Counted from the first letter of the stretch, positions 42,791-54,967 are shown. The stretch: 64,000 nt of DNA from Phytobacter ursingii (GCA_901456055.1 CABDWT010000018.1:310001-374000), one strand, 5' to 3'. Numbers and translations: made by a program. The notes: generated by a model not told the origin, from the letters alone.

Positions 42791-43732
42791 ATGAAAAAGC
42801 ATATTGCAGGCGCATTCCGTTTATCGGCATTGATGACAGGTCTTCTGCTGGCGTGGCAGGTAAGCGCGGCTGAACAACCGAAGGAATTAAATCTGGGTAT
42901 CCTCGGCGGGCAGAACGCCACCCAGCAAATTGGCGATAACCAGTGCGTTAAAGATTTTCTGGACAAGGAACTGGGCGTCGACACCAAATTGCGTAACTCG
43001 TCGGACTACTCTGGCGTTATTCAGGGCTTGTTGGGCGGCAAAGTCGACGTGGTGCTGAGCATGTCGCCTTCATCGTATGCTTCGGTCTATATCAACAACC
43101 CGAAAGCGGTAGATATTGTGGGGCTCGCCGTGGACGATAAAGACCAGTCGCGCGGCTATTATTCAGTGGTTATCGTCAAAGCAGACAGCCCTTATCAGAA
43201 ACTGGAAGACCTGAAAGGCAAACCGTTCGGCTTTGCAGATCCGGATTCCACTTCGGGTTTCCTGATCCCGAACCAGACGTTCAAACAACAGTTCGGCGGT
43301 AATGCTGATAACAAATACAACAACTTCTTCTCCAGCGTCACCTTCTCCGGCGGCCACGAGCAGGACATCCTGGGCGTGCTGAACAACCAGTTTGCGGGCG
43401 CAGTGACCTGGACTTCTATGGTCGGCGACTATAACGCTGGCTACACCGTGGGCGCATTTAACCGTCTGATTCGTATGGATCATCCGGATCTGATGAAGCA
43501 GATCCGCATTATCTGGAAATCACCGTTGATCCCAAACGGCCCTATTCTGGTCAGCAACAGCCTGCCGGCTGACTTCAAAACCAAAGTCATTAGCGCCATC
43601 AAAAAACTCGATACCGACAACCACGCCTGCTTCGTCAAAGCGATGGGCGGCACCCAGCATATCGGTCCTGGCAGCGTGGACGATTTTAAACAGATTATCG
43701 ATATGAAACGTGAGCTGGTGACCGCACGTTAA
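42791..43732 (+). CDS. Periplasmic binding protein of the phosphonate-type importer (PhnD-like)
   Basis: 313 aa from MKKHIAGAF, chosen because AGG lies 8 bp upstream; an ATG two codons earlier is in frame. Signal peptide with likely cleavage VSA|AEQ. PhnD-family landmarks: LGILGGQNATQQIGDNQCVK (variant of the LRFGxxP opening), GVIQGLLGGKVDVVLSMSPS, FADPDSTSGFLIPNQTF. Two Cys (early and late) may form a disulfide. The ligand may be a phosphonate, phosphite or phosphate ester. Confidence 0.86.
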   Translation: MKKHIAGAFRLSALMTGLLLAWQVSAAEQPKELNLGILGGQNATQQIGDNQCVKDFLDKELGVDTKLRNSSDYSGVIQGLLGGKVDVVLSMSPSSYASVYINNPKAVDIVGLAVDDKDQSRGYYSVVIVKADSPYQKLEDLKGKPFGFADPDSTSGFLIPNQTFKQQFGGNADNKYNNFFSSVTFSGGHEQDILGVLNNQFAGAVTWTSMVGDYNAGYTVGAFNRLIRMDHPDLMKQIRIIWKSPLIPNGPILVSNSLPADFKTKVISAIKKLDTDNHACFVKAMGGTQHIGPGSVDDFKQIIDMKRELVTAR

Positions 43733-43758
43733 TTCACGACCACTTGCGTTGAAAAAAT

Positions 43759-43787
43759 AGCCCCTGGCTGAACGCCCGGGGCTTTTG
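43759..43787 (+). terminator. Terminator/attenuator between binding protein and permease genes
   Basis: AGCCCC-TGG-CTGAACG-CCC-GGGGCT followed by TTTTGTT. It probably lets the binding protein be made in excess over the membrane subunits, with partial read-through. Confidence 0.7.
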
Positions 43788-43821
43788 TTCGAGCGTTGTT
43801 TCCGCCTAAGACCGGTTAGCC

Positions 43822-44691
43822 ATGAACACGAATACGTCGTTTGAGCAGTATTACCAGAACATCAGAATGCGCCAGAAACGTGACACAGTCGCCTGGTCGC
43901 TGGTGTTACTTATACTCTATTTTGCCGCCGGAAACGCTGCCGAATTTAACCTGAACACCATCTGGCATTCACTGCCGAATTTCTTCGACTACATGCTGGA
44001 AACCGTGCCGACGCTGCATGTATCCACACTCTTTGCCGACAGCCACACCAGTGGGTCACTGGCTTACTGGGGTTATCGTCTGCCTATACAGCTCCCGCTT
44101 ATCTGGGAAACCCTGCAACTGGCGCTGGCGGCCACGCTGGTATCGTTTGTCGCGGCAACGGCACTCGCCTTTCTGGCAGCAGGAAACACCTGGTCGCCGC
44201 CACTGGTGCGTTTTGGTATCCGTGCGCTGGTGGCCTTTTTACGAACTATGCCAGAACTCGCGTGGGCGGTTATTTTTGTGATGGCCTTTGGCATTGGCGC
44301 GATCCCCGGTTTTCTGGCGCTCATGCTGCATACCGTCGGTAGTCTGACCAAGCTCTTCTACGAAGCGATTGAAAGCGCAAACGACCGGCCTGTGCGTGGT
44401 CTGGCCGCCTGTGGTGCGAGCCATTTTCAGCGCATCCGCTTCGCCCTGTGGCCACAGGTAAAACCCCTTTTTCTCTCCTATGGGTTTATGCGCCTTGAGA
44501 TCAACTTCCGCTCCTCCACGATTCTCGGTCTGGTGGGCGCAGGGGGCATCGGCCAGGAGCTGATGACCAATATCAAACTCGACCGCTACGATCAGGTCAG
44601 CATCACGCTACTGCTGATTATTTTTGTCGTCGCGGCACTGGATACCCTGTCTGGCCGTCTGCGCCAGTGGGTGCTGGAGGGGGGAAAATGA
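43822..44691 (+). CDS. First membrane permease of the phosphonate-type importer (PhnE-like)
   Basis: 289 aa, about six hydrophobic segments. The BPD_transp coupling loop is in GLAACGASHFQRIRFALWPQ, after the PhnE-type EAIESANDRPVRG, and the end carries STILGLVGAGGIGQELM. Its stop overlaps the start of the second permease (ATGA). Confidence 0.88.
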   Translation: MNTNTSFEQYYQNIRMRQKRDTVAWSLVLLILYFAAGNAAEFNLNTIWHSLPNFFDYMLETVPTLHVSTLFADSHTSGSLAYWGYRLPIQLPLIWETLQLALAATLVSFVAATALAFLAAGNTWSPPLVRFGIRALVAFLRTMPELAWAVIFVMAFGIGAIPGFLALMLHTVGSLTKLFYEAIESANDRPVRGLAACGASHFQRIRFALWPQVKPLFLSYGFMRLEINFRSSTILGLVGAGGIGQELMTNIKLDRYDQVSITLLLIIFVVAALDTLSGRLRQWVLEGGK

Positions 44692-45569
44692 GTCACTGGC
44701 AGGCCGTACCCGATGTGGCACTCAGTCGTCAGCAGCATAAGGCGTTGTTCCAGGCACAGGGGCGTTATTTACGCCGTCTGGGTCTGATTGCCCTGGCGGG
44801 AGTGCTTTATTACCTCTGGTTTTTTACCCGCTTTGGCATCCCGCTCGATCAGGCACTGGACGGCATGAGGCAAATTGGCCGTTACATTCTGCGGATGTTT
44901 GTCTGGCAGGACTTTATGCACTGGCCGTTTCGCTACTACTTCACCCAGATTGCCCTTACGCTCGCCATTGTATTTGCCGGTACGCTGACGGCCACCTTTA
45001 TCGCGCTACTCCTCTCTTTCTTTGCCGCACGTAACATTATGCGAGGCGGTGTTGCCGGGGCAGTGGCATTTTTGATGCGTCGTCTGTTCGACGTGCTGCG
45101 CGGTATTGATATGGCTATCTGGGGACTTATCTTTGTCAGAGCGGTGGGACTTGGCCCTCTGGCCGGGGTGCTGGCGATCATCATGCAGGACACGGGATTG
45201 CTGGGGCGTTTGTATGCGGAAAACCACGAGGCGGTGGACCGCTCACCGGGGCGCGGGCTGACGGCGGTGGGCGCCAGCGGTTTACAAAAACACCGCTTTA
45301 GCACCTTCACTCAGTCATTTCCGACCTTTCTGTCACTCAGCCTCTATCAAATTGAATCGAATACCCGGTCGGCGGCGGTGCTGGGCTTTGTCGGCGCGGG
45401 CGGCATCGGCCTGATTTATGCCGAAAATATGCGCCTGTGGAACTGGGATGTGGTGATGTTCATCACCCTGATTCTGGTGGCTGTCGTAATGGCGATGGAT
45501 GCGGCATCCGCCTGGCTGCGACGCCGCTATATCACTGGCAAACCGGTTCCGCTCTATAAAGCGCCGTAG
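44688..45569 (+). CDS. Second membrane permease of the phosphonate-type importer (PhnE-like)
   Basis: 293 aa, PhnE family. The same signatures as the first permease: NHEAVDRSPGRGLTAVGASG coupling loop and AAVLGFVGAGGIGLIYAEN. Start MSHWQAV at 44688 overlaps the preceding stop by four bases, giving tight coupling; the open frame extends 7 codons upstream. Two distinct PhnE-type subunits imply a heterodimeric channel. Confidence 0.88.
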   Translation: MSHWQAVPDVALSRQQHKALFQAQGRYLRRLGLIALAGVLYYLWFFTRFGIPLDQALDGMRQIGRYILRMFVWQDFMHWPFRYYFTQIALTLAIVFAGTLTATFIALLLSFFAARNIMRGGVAGAVAFLMRRLFDVLRGIDMAIWGLIFVRAVGLGPLAGVLAIIMQDTGLLGRLYAENHEAVDRSPGRGLTAVGASGLQKHRFSTFTQSFPTFLSLSLYQIESNTRSAAVLGFVGAGGIGLIYAENMRLWNWDVVMFITLILVAVVMAMDAASAWLRRRYITGKPVPLYKAP

Positions 45570-45573
45570 CGGT

Positions 45574-46239
45574 TTAGTCCAGTCGCCAGTTCAACACCGG
45601 CCAGCCGCGCTGTTCTCCCTGCGCGGCCAGTTGGGGACATGGATTGACCAGAAAGACCTCGTCGGCACGCAGGCACAGGGGCAGATCATTGATTGAATCG
45701 GTGTAAAACGTCAGCGGACCCGCGTACTGCGGTTGCGCCGCCAGCCAATGGTGAAGGCAGGTAATTTTGCCCTCCTGATAGCTGGGCGTGCCGTCAATGA
45801 TGCCGGTATAGCGGTCATTATCCATTTTGACCTCGATGCCAATGGCGTGCTCGATACCCAGCACCGGCGCGATAGCCTTCACCAGCAGGCTGACGGAGGC
45901 CGAGATAATCAGTATCGGCTGATGTTGCGCCTGCAATGCGCGGATAAGCGCAAGCGCCTGCGGATAAATACGCGGGCGGATGTCTGCCTGCACGCAGCGC
46001 GCCACCAGTTGGTCAACATCATCACGACTGAGTTCGACGAGCGCAGACATGATCAGCGCAACATATTCGTGGAGATCCATCTCCCCCCGCGCGTAGTCGA
46101 GCATCAGGCGTTCTTCATGCTGCAAATAGTCCGGGTCGCTGACATACCCTTCGCGGACCAGAAAACGACTAAAGAGGGTGCTGCTATCGCCTTCTATCAG
46201 CGTATTGTCCAGATCGAACACGTAAAGCGCTTGCGACAT
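45574..46239 (-). CDS. HAD-IB phosphatase (SerB-like) convergent with the importer
   Basis: 221 aa from MSQALYVFDLDNTLIEGDSS; the HAD nucleophile motif is DLDNT, motif II Ser is in IISASVSLLV, Lys in QEGKITCL, and motif III in FYTDSINDLPL. Sub-family IB as in phosphoserine phosphatase. AGGAAA lies 7 bp upstream of the chosen start. It ends 4 bp after the second permease stop on the other strand. It may dephosphorylate the imported compound. No C-P lyase, PhnX or PhnA gene is present. Confidence 0.85.
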   Translation of the reverse strand: MSQALYVFDLDNTLIEGDSSTLFSRFLVREGYVSDPDYLQHEERLMLDYARGEMDLHEYVALIMSALVELSRDDVDQLVARCVQADIRPRIYPQALALIRALQAQHQPILIISASVSLLVKAIAPVLGIEHAIGIEVKMDNDRYTGIIDGTPSYQEGKITCLHHWLAAQPQYAGPLTFYTDSINDLPLCLRADEVFLVNPCPQLAAQGEQRGWPVLNWRLD

Positions 46240-48744
<2,505 letters not shown>

Positions 48745-48751
48745 CCGACAT

Positions 48752-48780
48752 CACCCGGCGAGTCCCCTCGCCGGGTGTTT
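48752..48780 (+). terminator. Terminator of katG
   Basis: CACCCGGCGAG-TCCC-CTCGCCGGGTG then TTT, immediately after katG and abutting the convergent hmuV stop. Confidence 0.85.
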
Positions 48781-49558
48781 ACTCGCTCAAAAAGAGATAC
48801 GGTTTTTCACTTTGTGGATGCTGTTCCACCCGCACATCCGCCTGATACCATTTTTCGATGATCGATTTCTGAATCACCGACCGCGGCGTACCCTGCGCCA
48901 CCAGTTTCCCCTGATGCAACAGTAAAATCCGGTCTGCCCATAGCGCCGCCAGATTCAGATCGTGGAGCACCGCGCAAACGTGCAGTTTTCCGCGCCGGGT
49001 CAGGATTTTCATCAGGCGTAGTAACTGTTGCTGATGGTAGAGATCCAGCGCTGAGGTCGGTTCATCAAGAAACAGCCAACCCTTTGGGCCATCGTCCTGC
49101 CAGAGCTGCGCCAGACTGCGCGCCAGTTGCACACGCTGCTGCTCCCCACCGGACAGGGTGCTGTAGCGGCGGCCCGCCAGTTCGCGACAACCGGTCAGCG
49201 CCATCACGCTGCGCACAATCTCGCTTTCGCGGCCTGCCCCCCAGGGCGCACGCCCCATGGCGATAACGCCTTCAACCGGCCAGTCAAAGTGCATCCGGGT
49301 TTGTTGTAGCATCACCGCCCGGTGACGGGAGAGCGCCTCCGGCGGCCAGTCATGTAACGGGCGCCCCTCCAGGCAACATCGGCCTTCGTTGGCAGCTAAA
49401 AACCCGGTCAGCAGGCGCAGCAGTGTCGATTTCCCGGCGCCATTGGGACCGATCAGCGCCACCAGTTCGCCCGCGTCAAGGGTGACGGAAACATCGTTAA
49501 TCAACCGGCGCGCCCCCACCCACAGGCTGAGGTGATCTGCCGTTAAACACTTAACCAT
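48779..49558 (-). CDS. hmuV: Heme ABC transporter ATP-binding protein
   Basis: 259 aa. Walker A GPNGAGKST, signature LSGGEQQRVQLARSL, Walker B GWLFLDEPTSALDL, H-loop VLHDLNLAA. HmuV family features include ALSRHRAVMLQQTRMHFDWPV. It energises heme import through HmuTU. It overlaps the hmuU stop by 8 bp. The WLFLDE Walker B stretch follows a short insertion QDDGPKG typical of the family. Confidence 0.93.
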   Translation of the reverse strand: MVKCLTADHLSLWVGARRLINDVSVTLDAGELVALIGPNGAGKSTLLRLLTGFLAANEGRCCLEGRPLHDWPPEALSRHRAVMLQQTRMHFDWPVEGVIAMGRAPWGAGRESEIVRSVMALTGCRELAGRRYSTLSGGEQQRVQLARSLAQLWQDDGPKGWLFLDEPTSALDLYHQQQLLRLMKILTRRGKLHVCAVLHDLNLAALWADRILLLHQGKLVAQGTPRSVIQKSIIEKWYQADVRVEQHPQSEKPYLFLSE

Positions 49559-50543
49559 GAGCGCCCCTCCCCTGACGGAAGATAAGCCACAGGAACCACG
49601 GCGCGCCCAGCACGCTGGTGAGTAACCCTACCGGCATTTCTGCGGGTACCACCACTGTGCGGGCAATCGTATCGGCAATCAGCAAGAGCATGGCTCCGGC
49701 CAGCACCGAACCGGGCACCAGCACCCGGTGGTCCGCCCCCAGCCACAGGCGCATCAGGTGCGGCACCACCAGGCCAATAAAGCTGATAATGCCGCTGATG
49801 GCGACGCTGGTGGCCACCAGTAGCGCGCTGCACAGCAGTAACAAACGCTGCAACACAGGCACATTCACCCCGAGGTAATGCGCTTCTTCATCGCCCAGTT
49901 GCAGCAGGTTGAGCTGTCCGGCTACGCGCCAGACCACGGCGACAGACGGCGCCATCAGCGTAGCGGCGACGGCAAGCGTTGACCACTGCGCCTGCCCAAG
50001 CCCGCCCATCCCCCACAGGGAGAGCTGGCGCAACTGGGCATCGCTACTGATCCATGACAGCACCCCCACCAGCGCACCGCACAGGGCGTTAATGGCAATC
50101 CCTACCAGCAGCAGTTGTGAGAGCGAGCTGTCGCGGGTTTTGCTGAGGATAAAGATAACCATCATCACCCCGGCGCTACCGACAAATGCCGCCAGCATCG
50201 GCGCATACAGGGCGACAATGGCGGGAACCGTCAGCGGCAATACCAGCCAGCAGGCGACCGCCAGCGCCGCGCCACTGCTGACCCCCAACAGGCCGGGATC
50301 GGCCAGCGGATTACGAAACAGCCCCTGCATCACGCAGCCGGAAAGCGCCAGCGATGCGCCGACCACCAGCGCCAGCAGCACGCGCGGCAGACGGATGGTC
50401 AGCCAAATCTGGCGCAACGCGTCATCACCGCTGTGCCAGAGGCTGGCAAGCGGGAGCTGCATCGCCCCGACCGTACTGGCCATCAGCGTTACCCCTGCCA
50501 GCAGCGCCATCAACCCCCATAAATAGCGATTCACAGGGCGCAT
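49551..50543 (-). CDS. hmuU: Heme ABC transporter permease (FecCD family)
   Basis: 330 aa with about ten hydrophobic segments and the FecCD signatures RLPRVLLALVVGASLALSGC and NPLADPGLLGVSSGAAL, plus FIGLVVPHLMRLWLGADHR near the end. It moves heme from HmuT into the cytoplasm. Its start shares one base with the hmuT stop. Confidence 0.93.
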   Translation of the reverse strand: MRPVNRYLWGLMALLAGVTLMASTVGAMQLPLASLWHSGDDALRQIWLTIRLPRVLLALVVGASLALSGCVMQGLFRNPLADPGLLGVSSGAALAVACWLVLPLTVPAIVALYAPMLAAFVGSAGVMMVIFILSKTRDSSLSQLLLVGIAINALCGALVGVLSWISSDAQLRQLSLWGMGGLGQAQWSTLAVAATLMAPSVAVVWRVAGQLNLLQLGDEEAHYLGVNVPVLQRLLLLCSALLVATSVAISGIISFIGLVVPHLMRLWLGADHRVLVPGSVLAGAMLLLIADTIARTVVVPAEMPVGLLTSVLGAPWFLWLIFRQGRGAHG

Positions 50544-51361
50544 TACGGCAATTGCTCTGCTTTCGCGCGTAGCGCTTTTAACACCTGCGGGGTGCGAACG
50601 CCAAAACCGAGCAGCGCGATATCATCAACGATCAGCAGGTGCTTACTGCGCCCGGCGGGCGTTTGTGCAAGACCGGGCAGTTTCCACAAATTCTCTTCCC
50701 CGCCCATGCTTTTGACGCCGTCAGCGGAAATCACTACCAGGTCCGGTTTGCTGGCGATAACGCCCTCTTGCGAGAGGTTGCGATAGTGGCTAAAGCCCTG
50801 CATGGCATTGGTTAAGCCTGCGGCGCGAATCGCCCCGTCGGCGGCGGTCTCCTGCCCTGCGACCATCGATCCCATTCCGCCGTGGCTGAGAATAAACAGC
50901 ACGCGTTTGTTAAGCGGCTGCGTTGGTAGTGCGGCAATGTCGGCGGCCAGTTTTTTGCGCAGTACGCTCCCCTCATCGGTTTTCCCGATCGCCGCAGCGA
51001 CAACCTCCACTTTCTTATCAATGGCCGCCACGTCATAACCGCCGGGCACGCTGACCAGCTTGACGTTGTTCTCTTCCACTTTTTTCAGTACCAGCGAGGG
51101 CTGCGCCTGGGCGCTTGCCAGTACGAGGGTCGGGCGCAGCGAGAGGATGCCTTCGGCATTCAACTGGCGCACATACCCCACGTCGGGAAGCTTTTGTACC
51201 TCAGCAGGCCAGGTACTGGTGCTGTCGCGCGCGACTATCTGCGGCCCCGCCCCCAGCGCGCAGGCAATTTCCGTGACATCGCCGCCAAGCGTGATAATCC
51301 GTTCGACGGCAGCGTTGACCATCAGCGGCAGCGCCGCCAGCAGAAAGAGACATTTTTTCAT
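50543..51361 (-). CDS. hmuT: Periplasmic heme-binding protein
   Basis: 272 aa. Signal peptide MKKCLFLLAALPLMVNA. Class III (BtuF/HmuT-like) binding protein with ITLGGDVTEIACALGAGPQI and DVGYVRQLNAEGILSLRPTL. The heme-ligand Tyr in DVGYVRQ is present. Overlaps hmuS by four bases (ATGA) and leads into hmuU. Confidence 0.93.
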   Translation of the reverse strand: MKKCLFLLAALPLMVNAAVERIITLGGDVTEIACALGAGPQIVARDSTSTWPAEVQKLPDVGYVRQLNAEGILSLRPTLVLASAQAQPSLVLKKVEENNVKLVSVPGGYDVAAIDKKVEVVAAAIGKTDEGSVLRKKLAADIAALPTQPLNKRVLFILSHGGMGSMVAGQETAADGAIRAAGLTNAMQGFSHYRNLSQEGVIASKPDLVVISADGVKSMGGEENLWKLPGLAQTPAGRSKHLLIVDDIALLGFGVRTPQVLKALRAKAEQLP

Positions 51362-52410
51362 GCCGCTTTTCCTTTCTCTGCCAGCGTGTCAATTTGTGCG
51401 CGCCACAGGCTCTGTTCTGGCTGGCCTTCGCTGCGCTGGCCGTACAACTGGGCGATCTGCGTGCCATCGGCGGCAAACAGTTCGAGACTGGTGACATGCC
51501 CGTCGGCTGTCGGCTTACGGGTTACCCAGCTTTCGGCGATGGCCTCTTCGCGCAGATGCAGGGTGAAGGCCGGGTTGAAAATATTGATCCAGCCTGCCAT
51601 CGGCGTCACCTTTTCCAGCGCGCCGGTGAAGATCTGCACGCAGCCACGGTTGCCGACGAAAATCATGATTTCGTTGCCCTCACGCACCACGGTTTCCAGC
51701 AGTTGCGGCAGGGCATCGTTCGCCACACGCAGGGCGAGATCATCCCCCACCAGGCGGAAGGCCTGCTGGCGTGAAATATTGTGTTGTTTCAGCAGGCCGA
51801 AGAACTGATGTACATCGGTCATTGCGCGCCAGGCTTTGTCCAGCGCCACGCCATCGGCATTCCGGGCGTAGTTGGGTGCTTCGACCGGTTGCAGCGCTAA
51901 CGGCTGCACTTGCGGAGCGCTAAAACGACCGACCACGTCATTCCACGCGGCGCGATCGGTCTGTTCCGTGGCATAGACCTTCAGCACCGCATCACCCTGA
52001 TGGTCAAAGAACTGGATGCTCTGGCGTTCCCCGCGCGCACTCGCGTCACGCACAAAAAAGGCGCTGGCCCACTGGCTGATAAACAGGCGCAAATCGAGCG
52101 CCCGTGGGTTCAGCACTAAACCGGCACGTTCACTGATATGCTGGTTGGTAAAACGCCCCAGATGTTCGTGCACCGCATATTCATTGCGACAAATGCACTT
52201 CGTTTCCCCCACCAACTCGAGGGCGCTCAGGATCTCGCGTGCGTCATGCGTCAGCGCGGTGGCGTCATGCCCTGTGCGGGCAAACGTGAGTTGCGCTTCG
52301 CTTATTCCCATCTCAGTGGCGATGTCGCGCGCGTATTTGCCCGGCGTGGCGGTTTTCAATACCTGATACTGCTGCCAGATAGCCGCGTAATCTTGCGATG
52401 AAGAGGTCAT
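51358..52410 (-). CDS. hmuS: Cytoplasmic heme-trafficking/degrading protein
   Basis: 350 aa, the usual length of HemS/HmuS/ChuS, built of two related halves. Landmarks: YAAIWQQYQVLKTATPGKYA, RDIATEMGISEAQL, KCICRNEYAVHEHLGRF and a second half with GDDLALRVANDALPQL and MIFVGNRGCVQIFTG. It accepts heme after import and releases iron. It lies between hmuR and hmuT. Confidence 0.94.
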   Translation of the reverse strand: MTSSSQDYAAIWQQYQVLKTATPGKYARDIATEMGISEAQLTFARTGHDATALTHDAREILSALELVGETKCICRNEYAVHEHLGRFTNQHISERAGLVLNPRALDLRLFISQWASAFFVRDASARGERQSIQFFDHQGDAVLKVYATEQTDRAAWNDVVGRFSAPQVQPLALQPVEAPNYARNADGVALDKAWRAMTDVHQFFGLLKQHNISRQQAFRLVGDDLALRVANDALPQLLETVVREGNEIMIFVGNRGCVQIFTGALEKVTPMAGWINIFNPAFTLHLREEAIAESWVTRKPTADGHVTSLELFAADGTQIAQLYGQRSEGQPEQSLWRAQIDTLAEKGKAA

Positions 52411-52433
52411 GGGTGTGCTTCCTTTATGATATT

Positions 52434-52459
52434 CACCTCCGGCGCACAGGCCGGAGGTG
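52434..52459 (-). other. Intercistronic hairpin between hmuR and hmuS
   Basis: CACCTCCGGC and GCCGGAGGTG, a perfect 10-bp stem around six bases, in the 69-bp gap. No T-run; it may stabilise hmuR mRNA so that the receptor is made in excess. Confidence 0.55.
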
Positions 52460-52479
52460 CAGGTTAAATGGAATAAAAA

Positions 52480-54852
52480 TCAGAAATCGACGTTAACGCC
52501 CAGTTGCCATGTACGGCCTGGCATCACGGCCAGCGCTTTGTCGTAAGCATCCTGATGGGTGGTCTCTTCCTGGGTACGGCTGTTGAGGTAATCCCAGTAT
52601 TTGCGATCGGCGATGTTATAAACGCCGCCGCGCAGTTTGACGTTCTTCGCCACCTGCCAGTACGCGGTCCAGTCCAGCAGGCCATAGCCCGGCACGCGCA
52701 TATACTCGGTGCTGGCATCGCCAAGGGACGAGCCGTTATTGCTGTAGGATTCACGGGTTGTCGCGGTGGCCTGTTTGCCTTTCACGAAGGTGGCGGTCAG
52801 CGCGGTGCCGTAACGTTTAGCCGGGTCATCCCAGGCTACGCCTGCGATGGCTTTCATCGGCGCGACGCTATCAAGGTCGATATATTTGTCGCCCATATAG
52901 CTCGATTTCGACTGGCCCTGCGTATAGCCGTACGCCAGGGTCGCGCTCAGGCCATTGACCTCTTCAAACCAGGTGCCGAAATTGAATTTGGCGCTGATTT
53001 CACCGCCATAGATAAAGGCTTTATCGCGGTTTTCCGCCTGATAAGTGGTGTAGATATTGGACGGTATGCGGGTGAACTTGTCCGGGTTGCCGGTGCGGGT
53101 GTAACGCGTATAGGCGATAAAGTTCTTATAGCTGTTGTAGAACAGCGCGGTGCGCAGGGTGACGCCTTCCACCACCTCGCCTTTCATCCCCCACTCAAGG
53201 TTATCGCTGGTTTCGGTTTTAAGGTCGGTATTGCCGATCAGCGCATACTGCCCGCGCCCGGCATAGTTTGAGCCCAGGTTCCAGGAGCCGTACAACTGGC
53301 TGGCGTTAGGGAATTCCGCCCCACGCTTGTATTGCAGATAGGTCATCAGACGCGGGGTCAGATCGTAGCGGAAGGTCAGCGACGGCAGCCACTGGGTATC
53401 TGAGTTTTTACCATACAGCGTGGCAACATCGGACTCATCCAGTACCGGGCTGTTGCTGGTCAGGCTGGCGAGGTTATCTGGTTTCATCGACTGATGGACA
53501 ACGCGCACGCCTGGGATAATCGCAAAGTTATGGTCGGCAAGATCGAAATTAATCTGATCCTGGGCGAACGCCCCCAGCGTGTAGCCACGGCTGTCTGCTT
53601 CCGGCTGCATAATTTCGCTAAACACACTCGGAATTGGCGACTGGCTAAACGGACGCTGCGTTTTGGTGGTACTGGCGTTGAAACCGGCGCTTAAGTCGTG
53701 CCGCCCGAGGGTTTTCGTCAGCGCGTTGGTGATGCCCCAGGTATCGGTATCGTAGTTTGAATTAACGGTTTCCATCGACAGCGTGGTGCTGTCCGGCATG
53801 AACGTCCAGTCGTGGGCTTCGGTATGCTGGTAGTACACTTTGGTAGACATGCTGTCCAGCCACGCATTCACCGGCGTCCAGTCATCTTTCAGGCTGACGC
53901 CCCAGCGACGCGTCTGGCTGGTCTGGTTGGCATTGCCGATAATGGAACTGCCCGCGCTGTTCCACGCATCGTAATGAGTGTGGTTGGTTTTGTGGTAGTA
54001 ATCGAACGTGCCGGTAAATTTATGCGTCTCATTCGGCTGCCAGATACCGGAAGCCAGCATCGCATCGGAGTGCCAGTTTGCCGGGTAGGCGTCAATAGTG
54101 CCGCTGTTATTACGAGTCTGCTGACCATCGCGGCGGCTGTAAACAAAAATACCGCGCAGGGTTTCATCGCCGCCCGCCGCCGTCAGGCCATTGTGCCAGC
54201 TACGGTCCGCTGAATCATAATCAGACTGGTAACCGAAGTAAGTCTGCTTACCCGGGTGCAGGTAAGTGTCTGCCGACTTCGGCTGGAACGAGACGTTGCC
54301 GCCGATAGAGGTATTGGCGGTTTCGGTGGAGGTGGCGCCAGACTGAATATCAATCCCACCGTACATATACGGGTCGATATAATCGCGGCCAATACCAAAG
54401 GTATTCAGCCCCGCGCGGCTGACGTAGCTACGCCCGGTGGCATCGGGTTGCGCAATGCCGTCAACGTCGATACCGACACGGTTACTTTCCAGGCCGCGAA
54501 TGTTGTATCCGGTATAACCGCCACGGTCGAAGCCGCTTTTGCCATTGCCGGACCCTCCGCTTGCGCCGGTGGCGCTAATAAGCGGTTCATAGCGCATGAC
54601 TGAGCCAAAATCGTTGGCGCCTTTGTTTTGCAGATCCTCGGCGCTCACCGTATGGCTGCTGCCTGCTTTCAGTATCGGTGCAGGGGCGGTAACAACCATC
54701 TCCTCGGCATTGTCCTGCCGGGTATCGGCCGGGGTGGTCTGTTTGACGTGAGTATCAGCCGCCATAACCGTGGTCTGATACAGTGCTGCGAGCAGTGAAG
54801 TCACCAGGGCGCTCTTACGAAACGGTGCCCGGGAAAGTTGCGATGTACCCAT
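52480..54852 (-). CDS. hmuR: TonB-dependent hemin receptor
   Basis: 790 aa from MGTSQLSRAPF; upstream in-frame codons belong to the leader. Signal peptide ending near VMAA|DTH, TonB box region EEMVVTAP, plug domain with YNIRGLESNRVGIDVDGIAQ, then a 22-strand barrel ending WQLGVNVDF. The HmuR/HemR heme-receptor pattern NPDKFTRIPSNI and the terminal aromatic are typical. At 790 aa it is longer than Yersinia HemR (about 687), mostly in extracellular loops. A Fur box lies about 116 bp upstream. Confidence 0.92.
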   Translation of the reverse strand: MGTSQLSRAPFRKSALVTSLLAALYQTTVMAADTHVKQTTPADTRQDNAEEMVVTAPAPILKAGSSHTVSAEDLQNKGANDFGSVMRYEPLISATGASGGSGNGKSGFDRGGYTGYNIRGLESNRVGIDVDGIAQPDATGRSYVSRAGLNTFGIGRDYIDPYMYGGIDIQSGATSTETANTSIGGNVSFQPKSADTYLHPGKQTYFGYQSDYDSADRSWHNGLTAAGGDETLRGIFVYSRRDGQQTRNNSGTIDAYPANWHSDAMLASGIWQPNETHKFTGTFDYYHKTNHTHYDAWNSAGSSIIGNANQTSQTRRWGVSLKDDWTPVNAWLDSMSTKVYYQHTEAHDWTFMPDSTTLSMETVNSNYDTDTWGITNALTKTLGRHDLSAGFNASTTKTQRPFSQSPIPSVFSEIMQPEADSRGYTLGAFAQDQINFDLADHNFAIIPGVRVVHQSMKPDNLASLTSNSPVLDESDVATLYGKNSDTQWLPSLTFRYDLTPRLMTYLQYKRGAEFPNASQLYGSWNLGSNYAGRGQYALIGNTDLKTETSDNLEWGMKGEVVEGVTLRTALFYNSYKNFIAYTRYTRTGNPDKFTRIPSNIYTTYQAENRDKAFIYGGEISAKFNFGTWFEEVNGLSATLAYGYTQGQSKSSYMGDKYIDLDSVAPMKAIAGVAWDDPAKRYGTALTATFVKGKQATATTRESYSNNGSSLGDASTEYMRVPGYGLLDWTAYWQVAKNVKLRGGVYNIADRKYWDYLNSRTQEETTHQDAYDKALAVMPGRTWQLGVNVDF

Positions 54853-54967
54853 AATTTTGCAAGCCTTAGAATTTATTAGTATCAGGCCCACCGTGCTTCC
54901 AGTCTTTTTATTGAGCGGGTGATGTCAGCACAGGACACACGGCTTCGCTCTTTTTCTTGATCGGAAT

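Noticed and set aside
52504-53271. 255-codon frame on the + strand
   Set aside because: Antisense of hmuR, which has full receptor landmarks.
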